Of a stretch of DNA of 47,091 bases, positions 25,363 through 33,272 are shown in pieces (the stretch's first letter is position 1; each line of letters starts with the position of its first letter). The notes below the pieces were generated by a model that worked only from the letters and a program-made list of their open reading frames with translations, was not told the DNA's origin and searched no databases. The stretch covers positions 7,735 to 54,825 of the forward strand of contig DAJQ01000019.1 of NCBI GenBank assembly GCA_002496395.1. The letters run 5' to 3'. The DNA comes from Methanocorpusculaceae archaeon UBA456 (lineage in GTDB: Archaea; Halobacteriota; Methanomicrobia; Methanomicrobiales; Methanocorpusculaceae). The translations under genes were made by a program, and so were the position numbers.

Positions 25363-26613
25363 TCAACCTCTCCTCCTCACCCGCACCGACTCTGCATGCC
25401 CATAGAGCCCTTCTGCCTCGGCGAGTGCCTCCACCACATCGCTGATCGCCAAAAGCCCCTCTTCGGTCAGGATCTGGACCTGTGAGCGGGTGCAGAAGTG
25501 GTGGACATCAAGCCCCGAGTGAACCTTCGCATATCCTGCTGTGGGGAGTACATGGTTTGTGCCGGATGCATAATCGCCGCAGGCAACCGGCGTCCAGGGC
25601 CCGACAAAGATCGAGCCTGCATGCCCGATCTCCTGTAAGAGTCCCATTGGGTCGGCAACCTGGAGCGAGAGGTGCTCGGGTGCTATCTCATTCATCAGCC
25701 GCACCGCTTCACTCCGGGAGGATGCAATCACATACCCGGACTGTGTGAGGGCTTCTTCGATAATCTCCCGCCTCGGAGAAGAAGCAATCATCCGGGCAAT
25801 CTCCTCCCCGACACGTTCCGCCAGCCCTGCATCGGTCGTCACCAGCACACTTGCGGAATGGGGGTCGTGCTCAGCCTGGGCGAGGACATCGGCCGCGATA
25901 AAGGAGGGATCAGCAGTCATATCCGCAATAATCCCGATCTCAGAGGGCCCTGCCGGGAAATCGATCTCGGCACGATCGCGGAGGAGCATCTTTGCCGCTG
26001 TTACATAGACATTTCCGGGCCCCACGATCTTATCGACCGGCCGGATCGTCTCTGTCCCGATTGCCATTGCCGCAATCGCCTGGGCGCCACCAACCCGGTA
26101 GCACTCCGTCACCCCGGCGATATCCATCGCAACCAGCGTTAGCGGATCTGCAGGCGGCGGGGTGCAGCAGCAGATCTCAGGAACGCCCGCAACCCGTGCA
26201 GGAATGGCCGTCATCAGGACGGTTGAAGGGTATGCCGCCCTTCCACCAGGCACATAGCAGCCGACACGGTCGAGCGGGCGTGTCCGGACACCGAGAGTGA
26301 TGCCCGGCTCAACCTCTTCGAGCCAGAGGGAACGGGACTTCTGGAGTTCATGGAACCGCGTGATCCTGGCTTCCGCTTCACATAGTGCTTCAACGAGGCG
26401 TTCATCCACCTCTTCGTACGCCTCTTCCACGTCCTCGGGAAGGATTCGTGGAGTATCCAGCCGGATCCGATCAAACCGCTCGGTCAGATCGAGAAGGGCG
26501 GCATCACCATCCCGTTCGATCTGATCGACAATATCCCGGACCGCACCCAGAACCCCCGAAATATCGCCCCGCCGCTTCTCCTTCCAGCCGGAAATATCAC
26601 ATTGGTTCCACAT
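25363..26613 (-). CDS. hisD: histidinol dehydrogenase
   Basis: Zinc- and NAD-dependent enzyme for the last two oxidations of histidine synthesis, from histidinol to histidine. The family blocks are present: VGCYVPGGRAAYPSTVLMTA, YRVGGAQAIAAMA, KIVGPGNVYVTAAK, DFPAGPSEIGIIAD, QAEHDPHSASVLVTT, NEIAPEHLSLQ and GDYASGTNHVLPT, with the zinc-site histidines and glutamines in the DP.SA region. Length of 416 residues is typical. Only ATG 26613 fits the N-terminus. It is isolated from hisC (6045-7112) and is transcribed alone, convergent with the DUF6398 gene. Confidence 0.93.
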   Translation of the reverse strand: MWNQCDISGWKEKRRGDISGVLGAVRDIVDQIERDGDAALLDLTERFDRIRLDTPRILPEDVEEAYEEVDERLVEALCEAEARITRFHELQKSRSLWLEEVEPGITLGVRTRPLDRVGCYVPGGRAAYPSTVLMTAIPARVAGVPEICCCTPPPADPLTLVAMDIAGVTECYRVGGAQAIAAMAIGTETIRPVDKIVGPGNVYVTAAKMLLRDRAEIDFPAGPSEIGIIADMTADPSFIAADVLAQAEHDPHSASVLVTTDAGLAERVGEEIARMIASSPRREIIEEALTQSGYVIASSRSEAVRLMNEIAPEHLSLQVADPMGLLQEIGHAGSIFVGPWTPVACGDYASGTNHVLPTAGYAKVHSGLDVHHFCTRSQVQILTEEGLLAISDVVEALAEAEGLYGHAESVRVRRRG

Positions 26614-26685
26614 ACATACCTATACACCCGGAGATCCATTGAATCTTTCCAAATACAGACATTTCCCAGAAGGAATAGATGCACA

Positions 26686-26694
26686 TTTTATATA
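26686..26694 (+). promoter_or_regulatory. TATA box of the small membrane-protein pair
   Basis: TTTTATATA is a clear archaeal TATA element. Transcription would start near 26713-26718, with GGTGA (26718-26722) four bases ahead of ATG 26727. Confidence 0.55.
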
Positions 26695-26726
26695 GTCGGA
26701 GGTTAAAAAATGCCCATGGTGAAGAA

Positions 26727-26915
26727 ATGAGTGATCTCTTACTGAGCCTCTCCGCCTATGTTGCCATCGGGGCTCTTGCATTTGGCATAGGACTTGTCGG
26801 AGGATACCTCGCTCTCTCCAGGTATTATACGAAGAGATTTCTCATCGTCGGGAAAGAATGTTCAGACAAAGACTCTCTCATTCCCCTCCTTGATGAGATT
26901 GAACGAGAATCATAA
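26727..26915 (+). CDS. small single-pass membrane protein
   Basis: A 62-residue protein of unknown function. It has one hydrophobic segment (LLLSLSAYVAIGALAFGIGL, about residues 3-22, extending to 30) followed by YTKRFLIVGKE and an acidic C-terminus, SLIPLLDEIERES. ATG 26727 has GGTGA upstream and follows a strong TATA box; a longer in-frame start at 26679 would precede the likely transcription start, so it is rejected. It is followed eight bases later by a similar small protein, and both end with a hydrophobic-x-x-hydrophobic-(D/E)-E helix. The pair could form a membrane complex. Confidence 0.6.
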   Translation: MSDLLLSLSAYVAIGALAFGIGLVGGYLALSRYYTKRFLIVGKECSDKDSLIPLLDEIERES

Positions 26916-26923
26916 GGTGTTGT

Positions 26924-27109
26924 ATGGTTACCCTCAGCGGATATAGTCTGATAGTCATCGTCTCGCTCTGTTTTGGCCTTATCGTCAGTTTTCAGCTGGC
27001 ACATATTCAGTATGTCAGATACTTAATCAGACTTGCAAAACGATCAATTATGAGCGGGACACTTGCCCCGATCTTTTCAGAACTCGAACAACGTGGCGGC
27101 GAGATATAA
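26924..27109 (+). CDS. small single-pass membrane protein, relative of the preceding one
   Basis: A 61-residue protein of unknown function. One hydrophobic segment (about residues 7-25, containing IVIVSLCFGLIVSFQL) is followed by YVRYLIRLAKRSIMSGT and LAPIFSELEQRGGEI. The C-terminal helix aligns with that of the gene before it (LIPLLDEIERES versus LAPIFSELEQRG). The ATG follows AAGGTG with four spacer bases. It lies eight bases after its neighbour and 68 bases before the metallo-beta-lactamase gene, so it may share a message with the former. It is too short for a motif search to be decisive. Confidence 0.55.
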   Translation: MVTLSGYSLIVIVSLCFGLIVSFQLAHIQYVRYLIRLAKRSIMSGTLAPIFSELEQRGGEI

Positions 27110-27142
27110 GAGATCAGGAATGTATCAGTGGGCATAACCCTG

Positions 27143-27158
27143 CCTGTTATCTAACAGG
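27143..27158 (+). promoter_or_regulatory. perfect-arm palindrome ahead of the metallo-beta-lactamase gene
   Basis: CCTGTTA and TAACAGG are exact inverse complements separated by TC, ending 19 bases before the ATG at 27178. It could be an operator or a short 5' hairpin. A TATA-like GATATAAG is at about 27103-27110, which would place the palindrome just downstream of the transcription start. Confidence 0.45.
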
Positions 27159-27177
27159 AGAAACCAATACGTACCTG

Positions 27178-27969
27178 ATGGAATGTACAGTGCTTGCAAG
27201 CGGGAGCAGTGGTAACTGCATCTACGTCAGCAACGGCACAAGCGCCCTCATCATCGATGCGGGCATCGCAAAACGGGATATCATCACCAGAATAACAGAA
27301 TCCGGCGGAGACCCGGGGATCGTTGAAGGGATCCTGCTCACCCACGAGCATACCGATCACGTCCGGAGTGCCAATGCGCTTGCCCGTGCACTTAGCCTCC
27401 CCCTGATCGCAACCGGTGGGACACTGGCGTCTTTCTCCTCGACCCGGCAGCAGATCAAAAAACCTCCGCCCCATATCGCCTGCCGGTACAATACTCCCCT
27501 GAAAGTCGGGGCATTCGATGTCACGCCCTTTGCCGTCTCCCACGATGCTGCCGAACCATGCGGCTATTCTATTGCAGACGGGGATCTGAAACTCTCGATC
27601 ATGACCGATACCGGGATAGTCACCCCCCGGATGATGGAGATGCTCTCACAGAGCGATGGAATTGTCCTTGAATCAAATCACTGCCCGAAGATGCTTGCCG
27701 AAGGGCCATATCCTGAGTACCTGAAGAAGAGAATCCGGGGAAATAAAGGGCACCTCTCAAACACGATGGCAGCAGAATGCCTCAGGGAACTGAACGGCTC
27801 AGTCTCCACCGTCATCCTCTCGCATCTCAGCGAAGTGAATAACTCCCCCTCGGTTGCCTTCGCCTCATCACAGGAGGCGCTCGGTCTCGATATGACCTAC
27901 ACCAATCTCCGGGTTGCCTCACCCGGAATCGACTGCTCCTGCCTCTCCCGTCCGATACGGATCCATTGA
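27178..27969 (+). CDS. YycJ/WalJ-like metallo-beta-lactamase fold hydrolase
   Basis: Metal-dependent hydrolase of the YycJ type. The N-terminus MECTVLASGSSGNCIYVSNG is the family start. LLTHEHTDHVRS is the HxHxDH metal motif, FAVSHDAAEPCGYSI carries the third histidine site and LSIMTDTGIVT the metal-bridging aspartate. LESNHCPKML and VILSHLSEVNNSP complete the active site. Bacterial relatives act on DNA or in wall-linked signalling; phosphodiesterase or nuclease activity is a likely general role. Length of 263 residues is normal. No strong ribosome site lies next to the ATG; GGAG is 17 bases upstream. Confidence 0.85.
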   Translation: MECTVLASGSSGNCIYVSNGTSALIIDAGIAKRDIITRITESGGDPGIVEGILLTHEHTDHVRSANALARALSLPLIATGGTLASFSSTRQQIKKPPPHIACRYNTPLKVGAFDVTPFAVSHDAAEPCGYSIADGDLKLSIMTDTGIVTPRMMEMLSQSDGIVLESNHCPKMLAEGPYPEYLKKRIRGNKGHLSNTMAAECLRELNGSVSTVILSHLSEVNNSPSVAFASSQEALGLDMTYTNLRVASPGIDCSCLSRPIRIH

Positions 27970-27991
27970 GACACCTGCTGGTAGAAGACTT

Positions 27992-27999
27992 AAAAAAAA
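27992..27999 (-). terminator. T-tract terminator for the minus-strand signalling operon
   Basis: Eight adenines on the plus strand (T8 on the minus strand) lie in the 60-base gap between the convergent genes, about 30 bases after the stop of the response regulator gene. Archaeal terminators are commonly T-rich and lack strong hairpins. Confidence 0.45.
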
Positions 28000-28029
28000 C
28001 GAGTGTGGATCTCTCCGACCAGAAGAGAG

Positions 28030-29301
28030 CTAAATCCGGTGTATTGAGACGGTTGCACCGATGATCACACCGGAGTGATCCCGGAATGGCTCGATGCTGA
28101 TCCGCACCGGCATTCTCCCCCCGTCATGCCTGAGAAGAACACAATCCATCTCCACAGGCTGCCTTGAACCACCTGCGACAACTGAACGGAGACGGTTCCT
28201 GATCGAGTCTTCGGAGTGGCCTTCAAGTGACAGAAGAGCAGAAATCGGCTGGTTCGCGGCATCTTTCTGTCTCCATCCGACCATCTCTTCTGCCGCATAG
28301 TTGATCAGCTGAATATTGAGATCAGAATCGATGCTGATGAGACCATCCGGCATCCGGGGCTGGCCGGTATAGCTGCCTGCAACCTCGGAGACGAGCGCCT
28401 CTTCCACCCACTTCTTCTCAGCCATATCAATGTAATGAAGCGTCTGTTCAAGCCGGGTATTCACCTTTTGAAGCTCCATTGTCCGCTCAGCCACAAGCTC
28501 TTCCAGGTGTTCGCGATGGCGGCGGAGCTCCTCTTCTGCCCGGATGCGATCGCTGATATCCCTGAAGATGAGCACGGCCCCGGTGAGGTGATCCTTCTCA
28601 TCCAGGATTGGGGTTGCAGTATACTCAATAAACCGCCGGGTACCATCCAGAGAGACGAGCACCATCGGCTGATCAGAATAGACCGCTCTTTGATCCCGGA
28701 GTGCCTGCAGAACAGGGTCTGCACCCTGGCTTCCGGTACCGATCTCAATCCTGAATGCAGCACCTGAAGGGCTCCCGGTCACCTGATCCCCGACAGCGCC
28801 GGTGAGACCGGTTGCAACCGGGTTCATAAACCTCACAAGACCTTCGGAATCTGTTGCGATGATCCCCTCACCCATGCTCTGCATCGTTGTCTTCAGCCAC
28901 CGTTCGCTCTCCCGTAGCCTCCTCTCCATCGAGGACTTATACAGTGCTATCTCAATGACGATTCTGAGATCGCGTTCCATAAACGGTTTGAGGATATACC
29001 CATACGGCTCAGTCATCTTTGCCCGGGAAATCGTCGATTCTTCCGAATATGCCGTCAGGTACACAACAGGAATCTCCAGTTCCTCCCTGATGATGGCTGC
29101 TGCTTCGATCCCATCCATCGTACCTTTCAGGACGATATCCATCAGAACAATATCCGGAGAATTCAGACGAATCTCTTCTATTGCTTCCTCTGCATAGCCT
29201 GAGATCCCGGCGACATGATAGCCCATCTTCAGAAGACGGGACTTTAGATCCATTGCGATGATCGACTCGTCCTCAACGATCCAAACACTGGTTTCTGCCA
29301 T
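28030..29301 (-). CDS. response regulator with REC-PAS-PAS domains
   Basis: REC receiver domain at residues 4-120 with the phosphoacceptor D55 in IVLMDIVLKG and the conserved lysine K105 in YILKPF. A PAS domain (about 130-260) follows with a GTRRFIEYTATPI PAC-like stretch. Then there is a coiled-coil (RAEEELRRHREHLEELVAER) and a second PAS (about 325-423). No histidine kinase, GGDEF or DNA-binding domain is present, so output must be through protein contacts. ATG 29301 is preceded by GGGAGTGAC; a longer frame to 29364 runs into the kinase gene and is rejected. It lies four bases after the kinase gene, which is its likely partner. Confidence 0.87.
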   Translation of the reverse strand: MAETSVWIVEDESIIAMDLKSRLLKMGYHVAGISGYAEEAIEEIRLNSPDIVLMDIVLKGTMDGIEAAAIIREELEIPVVYLTAYSEESTISRAKMTEPYGYILKPFMERDLRIVIEIALYKSSMERRLRESERWLKTTMQSMGEGIIATDSEGLVRFMNPVATGLTGAVGDQVTGSPSGAAFRIEIGTGSQGADPVLQALRDQRAVYSDQPMVLVSLDGTRRFIEYTATPILDEKDHLTGAVLIFRDISDRIRAEEELRRHREHLEELVAERTMELQKVNTRLEQTLHYIDMAEKKWVEEALVSEVAGSYTGQPRMPDGLISIDSDLNIQLINYAAEEMVGWRQKDAANQPISALLSLEGHSEDSIRNRLRSVVAGGSRQPVEMDCVLLRHDGGRMPVRISIEPFRDHSGVIIGATVSIHRI

Positions 29302-29305
29302 CTCG

Positions 29306-30328
29306 TCACTCCCTCTCTTTGTATTGTAATGGATTGAAGACAATCCGAAACTCGGTTCCTTCACCTGTTTTCAGCTCAAGCGTTCCATCCAGCTGTGCCA
29401 CCAGGGAAGAGACGAGGAGGAGGCCAAGCGACTGGATCTTCTCGATTCTGATGCCTTTCGGCATCCCGATGCCATCATCCCTGATAGAAAGAGTATAGCT
29501 TCCATTCTCATTCGGGTGCATGGAAATCATAATCGTCCCCTCACGCTCATCTGGGAATGCATGCCTGAATGCATTTGAGACAAGTTCATTGAGCAGGAGC
29601 CCAAGGGGGACCGAGGTATCCGGATTCAATACCACATCATGGATATCAAACTGCACGGCCACGTTCTGTGCATTGGCGCCATATTCCCTCCGAAGACTCT
29701 GGGTGATCCGGGTTGTATATTCGGAAAAGTCGATCCGACCGAGTTCCTTTGACCGGTAGAGATGTTCATAGACATAGGCAAGTGCCCTGACCCTGTTCTG
29801 GCTATCAGTCATATAGCCGAGGATCTTCGGATCGCTCACAAACTGGGACTGGAGCTGGAGGAGGCTTGAGATCACCTGGAGATTATTCTTTACCCGGTGA
29901 TGGACCTCGCGGAGCAGCACCTCCTTCTCGGCAAGCGCCTCTTCCATCAGAAGATTGGATGAGACCATGTCGGAGACCTTTGATATGGAGAGCAGGATAT
30001 ATTCCCGGTAATCAAGGTTGATTGCACGTGGCCTGATCAGGTATTCGGCACTTGTCCCTGAAGCATCGCGGAGCATCTGGGTAAAGCCGTCCCTCTCCTC
30101 CATGACCGCATTTCGTATCTTCTGTTCAAAGACGCCGCGTGAGCTCTGGGTGGATACGCCGGTCTGAAGAACCTGAGAGAGAGGAAGGGAGAGATCAGAG
30201 CCACTCCGGCATCCGATGATTTTTGAGAGGGATGAGTTAATCGCAACGACAGTTCCTGTCCTCTTTTCAAGGACAAGCATCCCACAGGGAGATCGCAAAA
30301 AAAGCTGAACACTTAGATCATCATGCAT
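29306..30328 (-). CDS. PAS-HisKA_2 sensor histidine kinase
   Basis: Cytoplasmic sensor kinase with no membrane segment. An N-terminal PAS-like domain (about 5-120) with CGMLVLEKRTG is followed by the HisKA_2 box LLREVHHRVKNNLQVISSLL, with the phosphoacceptor H144 in HHRVKNN. The ATPase domain has NELVSNAFRHAF (N box, 247-258), SIRDDGIGMP and an SLGLLLVSSLVAQL stretch. Length of 340 residues is usual. It is flanked by a REC-PAS-PAS regulator (four bases) and an uncharacterised protein (three bases), making a three-gene operon. HisKA_2 kinases with PAS sensors are abundant in methanogens; the signal is unknown. Confidence 0.9.
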   Translation of the reverse strand: MHDDLSVQLFLRSPCGMLVLEKRTGTVVAINSSLSKIIGCRSGSDLSLPLSQVLQTGVSTQSSRGVFEQKIRNAVMEERDGFTQMLRDASGTSAEYLIRPRAINLDYREYILLSISKVSDMVSSNLLMEEALAEKEVLLREVHHRVKNNLQVISSLLQLQSQFVSDPKILGYMTDSQNRVRALAYVYEHLYRSKELGRIDFSEYTTRITQSLRREYGANAQNVAVQFDIHDVVLNPDTSVPLGLLLNELVSNAFRHAFPDEREGTIMISMHPNENGSYTLSIRDDGIGMPKGIRIEKIQSLGLLLVSSLVAQLDGTLELKTGEGTEFRIVFNPLQYKERE

Positions 30329-30331
30329 AGG

Positions 30332-31507
30332 TCACTCTTCTCCAATCTTTAATACACTCATCGCAAATTTATCAACTATCGGCATTAGTGCCTGCATACC
30401 CCTCTTCTGCCGGACCGGATCGCCGGAGAAGATATCCTCTTCAAGATATGTGAAGAGATCCATACTATACCCGATGCGGGGGTACAAGGCCGAGAAGCGC
30501 TGCCTCGTCTTCATGGCTCCATCGTGATTTCTCCGAAGAATCTCAAATATATATTCAAGGAGATGGATGAGATAGAGAGGAATCCCCCGGATGATCGCCT
30601 GCTTTCGAAACCGATAGAATATCTCCGCCTTTCCGGTGATGGTTGCCAGCTTCAGGCCATAGTAAGCCGGCTCCATTCCATCCGGTATCACCCGGATCAT
30701 CCTCTGGAGGATCACTGCTGCGGATTCGAGCGACCTTTTATCAAGCGCCACCTGAAACGCACGCCGCAGAAACCTGATATCATCAGGAAACGAGGATATA
30801 GCCTCCGTCAAAACCGAATCATATCGACGGGCATCACCATCTCTCTCAGCTTTACACAATGCAATCTCAGGGAACCATTCATCATGGGGGAACCATTCCC
30901 GTGCCTGTTCATAGACATCCCAGAAGAGAGAAGAGAGGAGATTATCCTCGTCCTCTGCGAGGAGGGGATGGGAGACGAGAGGCGGGCGGTGTTCACTCAT
31001 CGCCATCAGCTGGTCCCGTGCAGAGAGGAGAGGATCAGAATGCAGGCGATCCGGCTCTGCACCCTCCCTGCCCGCCTGAATATAACAATAGGCAATGGCC
31101 GATCCGATCAGCGGGTCGATATACCGGTATTTCTTCAGGAGGAGGATTGCATCTGGATACTTCCCCCTTCTGATGGAATGCAGGCCTGAAACGAGATCAA
31201 GGCCGCCTCTCCCGCCATTACGCTTATGGTGTGCAAGGATGGCTCCAAGCTCCTGATCAAACGCCGGATCATTCATCCTTGAGCTGTGCCGGAAGACCTC
31301 ACAGGCGATCTCATCCAGAAAATAATTATACTCGGGATCGGGGAGCGCTTCATCTCCTTCTTCAAGAGCAGAGACGACATGGGCAAAGAAGAGTGGGAGA
31401 GAGCGATCTATCACATCGCTATTCTCCTGGATATACTGACAGAAGCGTTCTCTTATCTGGTTCAGATCACCAGAAGGCATCAGATCCGAAACAATGCCCA
31501 CTCCCAT
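30332..31507 (-). CDS. uncharacterised helical-repeat protein upstream of the kinase
   Basis: A 391-residue protein I do not recognise. It is mostly alpha-helical, without signal peptide or membrane segment. The first 100 residues contain FCQYIQENSDVIDRSLPLFF, a possible small helical domain. The remainder shows weakly repeated TPR-like helices, for example EISSFPDDIRFLRRAFQVA-type stretches (AISSFPDDIRFLRRAFQVAL). No catalytic motif is evident. It is the first gene before the kinase, three bases apart. A TATA-like element (GTATATG, plus strand 31531-31537) overlaps the end of the ligase gene, 24-30 bases from the ATG, consistent with a leaderless start. A scaffold or accessory role for the kinase is inferred from position only. 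Confidence 0.6.
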   Translation of the reverse strand: MGVGIVSDLMPSGDLNQIRERFCQYIQENSDVIDRSLPLFFAHVVSALEEGDEALPDPEYNYFLDEIACEVFRHSSRMNDPAFDQELGAILAHHKRNGGRGGLDLVSGLHSIRRGKYPDAILLLKKYRYIDPLIGSAIAYCYIQAGREGAEPDRLHSDPLLSARDQLMAMSEHRPPLVSHPLLAEDEDNLLSSLFWDVYEQAREWFPHDEWFPEIALCKAERDGDARRYDSVLTEAISSFPDDIRFLRRAFQVALDKRSLESAAVILQRMIRVIPDGMEPAYYGLKLATITGKAEIFYRFRKQAIIRGIPLYLIHLLEYIFEILRRNHDGAMKTRQRFSALYPRIGYSMDLFTYLEEDIFSGDPVRQKRGMQALMPIVDKFAMSVLKIGEE

Positions 31508-31538
31508 ACAAGAGAGATCGCATCACTCAGGTATATGA

Positions 31539-33209
31539 CTATTGTTCCCGGGCCGGGTCATGACCCGGATCCAGCCGGCTCCCAAAACGCCGGTACCGAT
31601 CCTCAATCTGGGCGAGGGTCTCGATCTCGTCCATCCGCTTATCATCACGTATTCTGATAAAACGTGGAAACCTGAGGGCATATCCTGAACCATAATTCTG
31701 GCTCTTCTGGATCTCCGAGTACCCGACCTCAAAGATGATTCCAGGTTCAAAAGAGACCTCCTTACCGGTTGTACTGATCACCCTGTCCTTGAAGAGATCA
31801 AAAAGGAGGCCGAGCATCTCGTCGTTGATACCGGTCGCAACACGGCTCACCGGGAGGAGACTTCCATCATCATCCTGGCAGGCGAGGAGGAATGAGCCGA
31901 AATGGTGGGCTCGCCGCCCTTCGCCCCATTCACCCCCGATCACCGCCAGATCGATCGTCTCGACTTCGGGTTTGCATTTCACCCAATGCTTCCCCCTGTT
32001 GCCGGGGATATAGGGGGAACCCGGCACTTTCAGCATGATCCCCTCATGTCCCTCCCCAAGTGCCGTATGATAGAATTCCCGGAGATCGTCGGGATTGGAG
32101 GATTGGATCTGAGGTGCAATGCACCCGCTCATTACAGATTCGAGATGAATACGCCGCTCTGAGAGGGGGAGATCGATCAGCCCTGCACCATCACGGTAGA
32201 GGATATCGAAGACGAAGGGGAGCATCTGTATCTGATCCACATGGGCAGAGACATCATGTTTCCTTCGTATACGCCGGAGCACCGTCTGGAATGGCATCGG
32301 TCGCCCATCTTTGATGGCAACCACCTCGCCATCAAGGATCACATCGCCTGAGACGACGTTTGAGAGCTGATCGGCGATATCGGGAAGCGCGGCGGTGAGA
32401 TCTTCAAGCCTCCGGGAGTAGATGGCAACCCGTTCGCCGGACCGGTGAAACTGGAACCGGCTGCCATCATATTTGTACTCTGCACAGACCTCGCCTGAGC
32501 CTGCAACCATCTCCTCGATCGATCCCGCCTGGGCAAGCATCATCTTCACCGGGCGGAAGAGCTCGATCTTCACGTTCAGGAGGGCATTCGGATCAACAGA
32601 CGCGATCCTTGCCACTTCACCGAGATCATTCATCACCTGATGAGCCCTGTTCACAGAATCAGGACTGACCTGGAAGGCAATCGCAATCGCATCCCGCACA
32701 CTTCCTTCCCCGACACCAATCCTGAGCTCCTCGAGCATCAGGCGGGTGAGATACCGGCCTTCAAGTGGGGATGCATTCGAATAGAGAAGCTTGGCGTTCC
32801 GTAATTTCTCCTTCTGGGACTGTGCCCCGGCAGTATCGGCCATCTTCAGAAATGTAGCATATACATCGCCGAGTGTAAGTTCTTCGGCAAAGAGACTCAT
32901 CTGGGTCTTCTCCTTGAGGAGGTGTTCAACAGCCAGTCCGGCATCTCCGGTCCGGTTGACAAGAGCAATCACTTCACTCCGTTTCCAGCCTGCCACATAC
33001 GCAACCGCGTCATAGAGGAGGTTTGGCCCGATCCCAAGGTGTGCGGAGCTCCAGTCCGGAAAGATCAAGCCGCGGATGAACCGGACAACGATCGGGAGAT
33101 CATCTGGTGCAAGGCCGGGAAGGAGATCTGCGATTGTATCCCGCATCTCAAGACGGCTCGCGAGCGCTTCTATCTTCTCACACAAGAGGGCAAACTCGGA
33201 AAAGAGCAT
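31539..33209 (-). CDS. lig: ATP-dependent DNA ligase
   Basis: Archaeal-type ATP-dependent DNA ligase that seals nicks in replication and repair. The N-terminal DNA-binding domain covers about 1-215. The adenylation motif I is EYKYDGSR with the AMP-accepting K246. ILDGEVVA, PFVFDILYRDG, EGIMLKV and KHWVKCKP are the later nucleotidyltransferase motifs, and IFEVGYSEIQ with ALRFPRFIRIRDD are in the OB-fold. Length of 556 residues is right for this family. It follows the nreA gene by 62 bases. The start ATG 33209 is the only one that gives the standard N-terminus. The final residues (GHDPAREQ) overlap a promoter for the next gene. Confidence 0.93.
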   Translation of the reverse strand: MLFSEFALLCEKIEALASRLEMRDTIADLLPGLAPDDLPIVVRFIRGLIFPDWSSAHLGIGPNLLYDAVAYVAGWKRSEVIALVNRTGDAGLAVEHLLKEKTQMSLFAEELTLGDVYATFLKMADTAGAQSQKEKLRNAKLLYSNASPLEGRYLTRLMLEELRIGVGEGSVRDAIAIAFQVSPDSVNRAHQVMNDLGEVARIASVDPNALLNVKIELFRPVKMMLAQAGSIEEMVAGSGEVCAEYKYDGSRFQFHRSGERVAIYSRRLEDLTAALPDIADQLSNVVSGDVILDGEVVAIKDGRPMPFQTVLRRIRRKHDVSAHVDQIQMLPFVFDILYRDGAGLIDLPLSERRIHLESVMSGCIAPQIQSSNPDDLREFYHTALGEGHEGIMLKVPGSPYIPGNRGKHWVKCKPEVETIDLAVIGGEWGEGRRAHHFGSFLLACQDDDGSLLPVSRVATGINDEMLGLLFDLFKDRVISTTGKEVSFEPGIIFEVGYSEIQKSQNYGSGYALRFPRFIRIRDDKRMDEIETLAQIEDRYRRFGSRLDPGHDPAREQ

Positions 33210-33272
33210 TCAATCAGGTACATCTCTTCTTCGAAGGGGTTTAATCTATTGATCTTTCTTCGGAATCATGAA

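Noticed and set aside
26686..26726. An N-terminal extension of the first small membrane protein from 26679
   Set aside because: The extension would begin before the likely transcription start given by the TATA box, and GGTGA fits ATG 26727.
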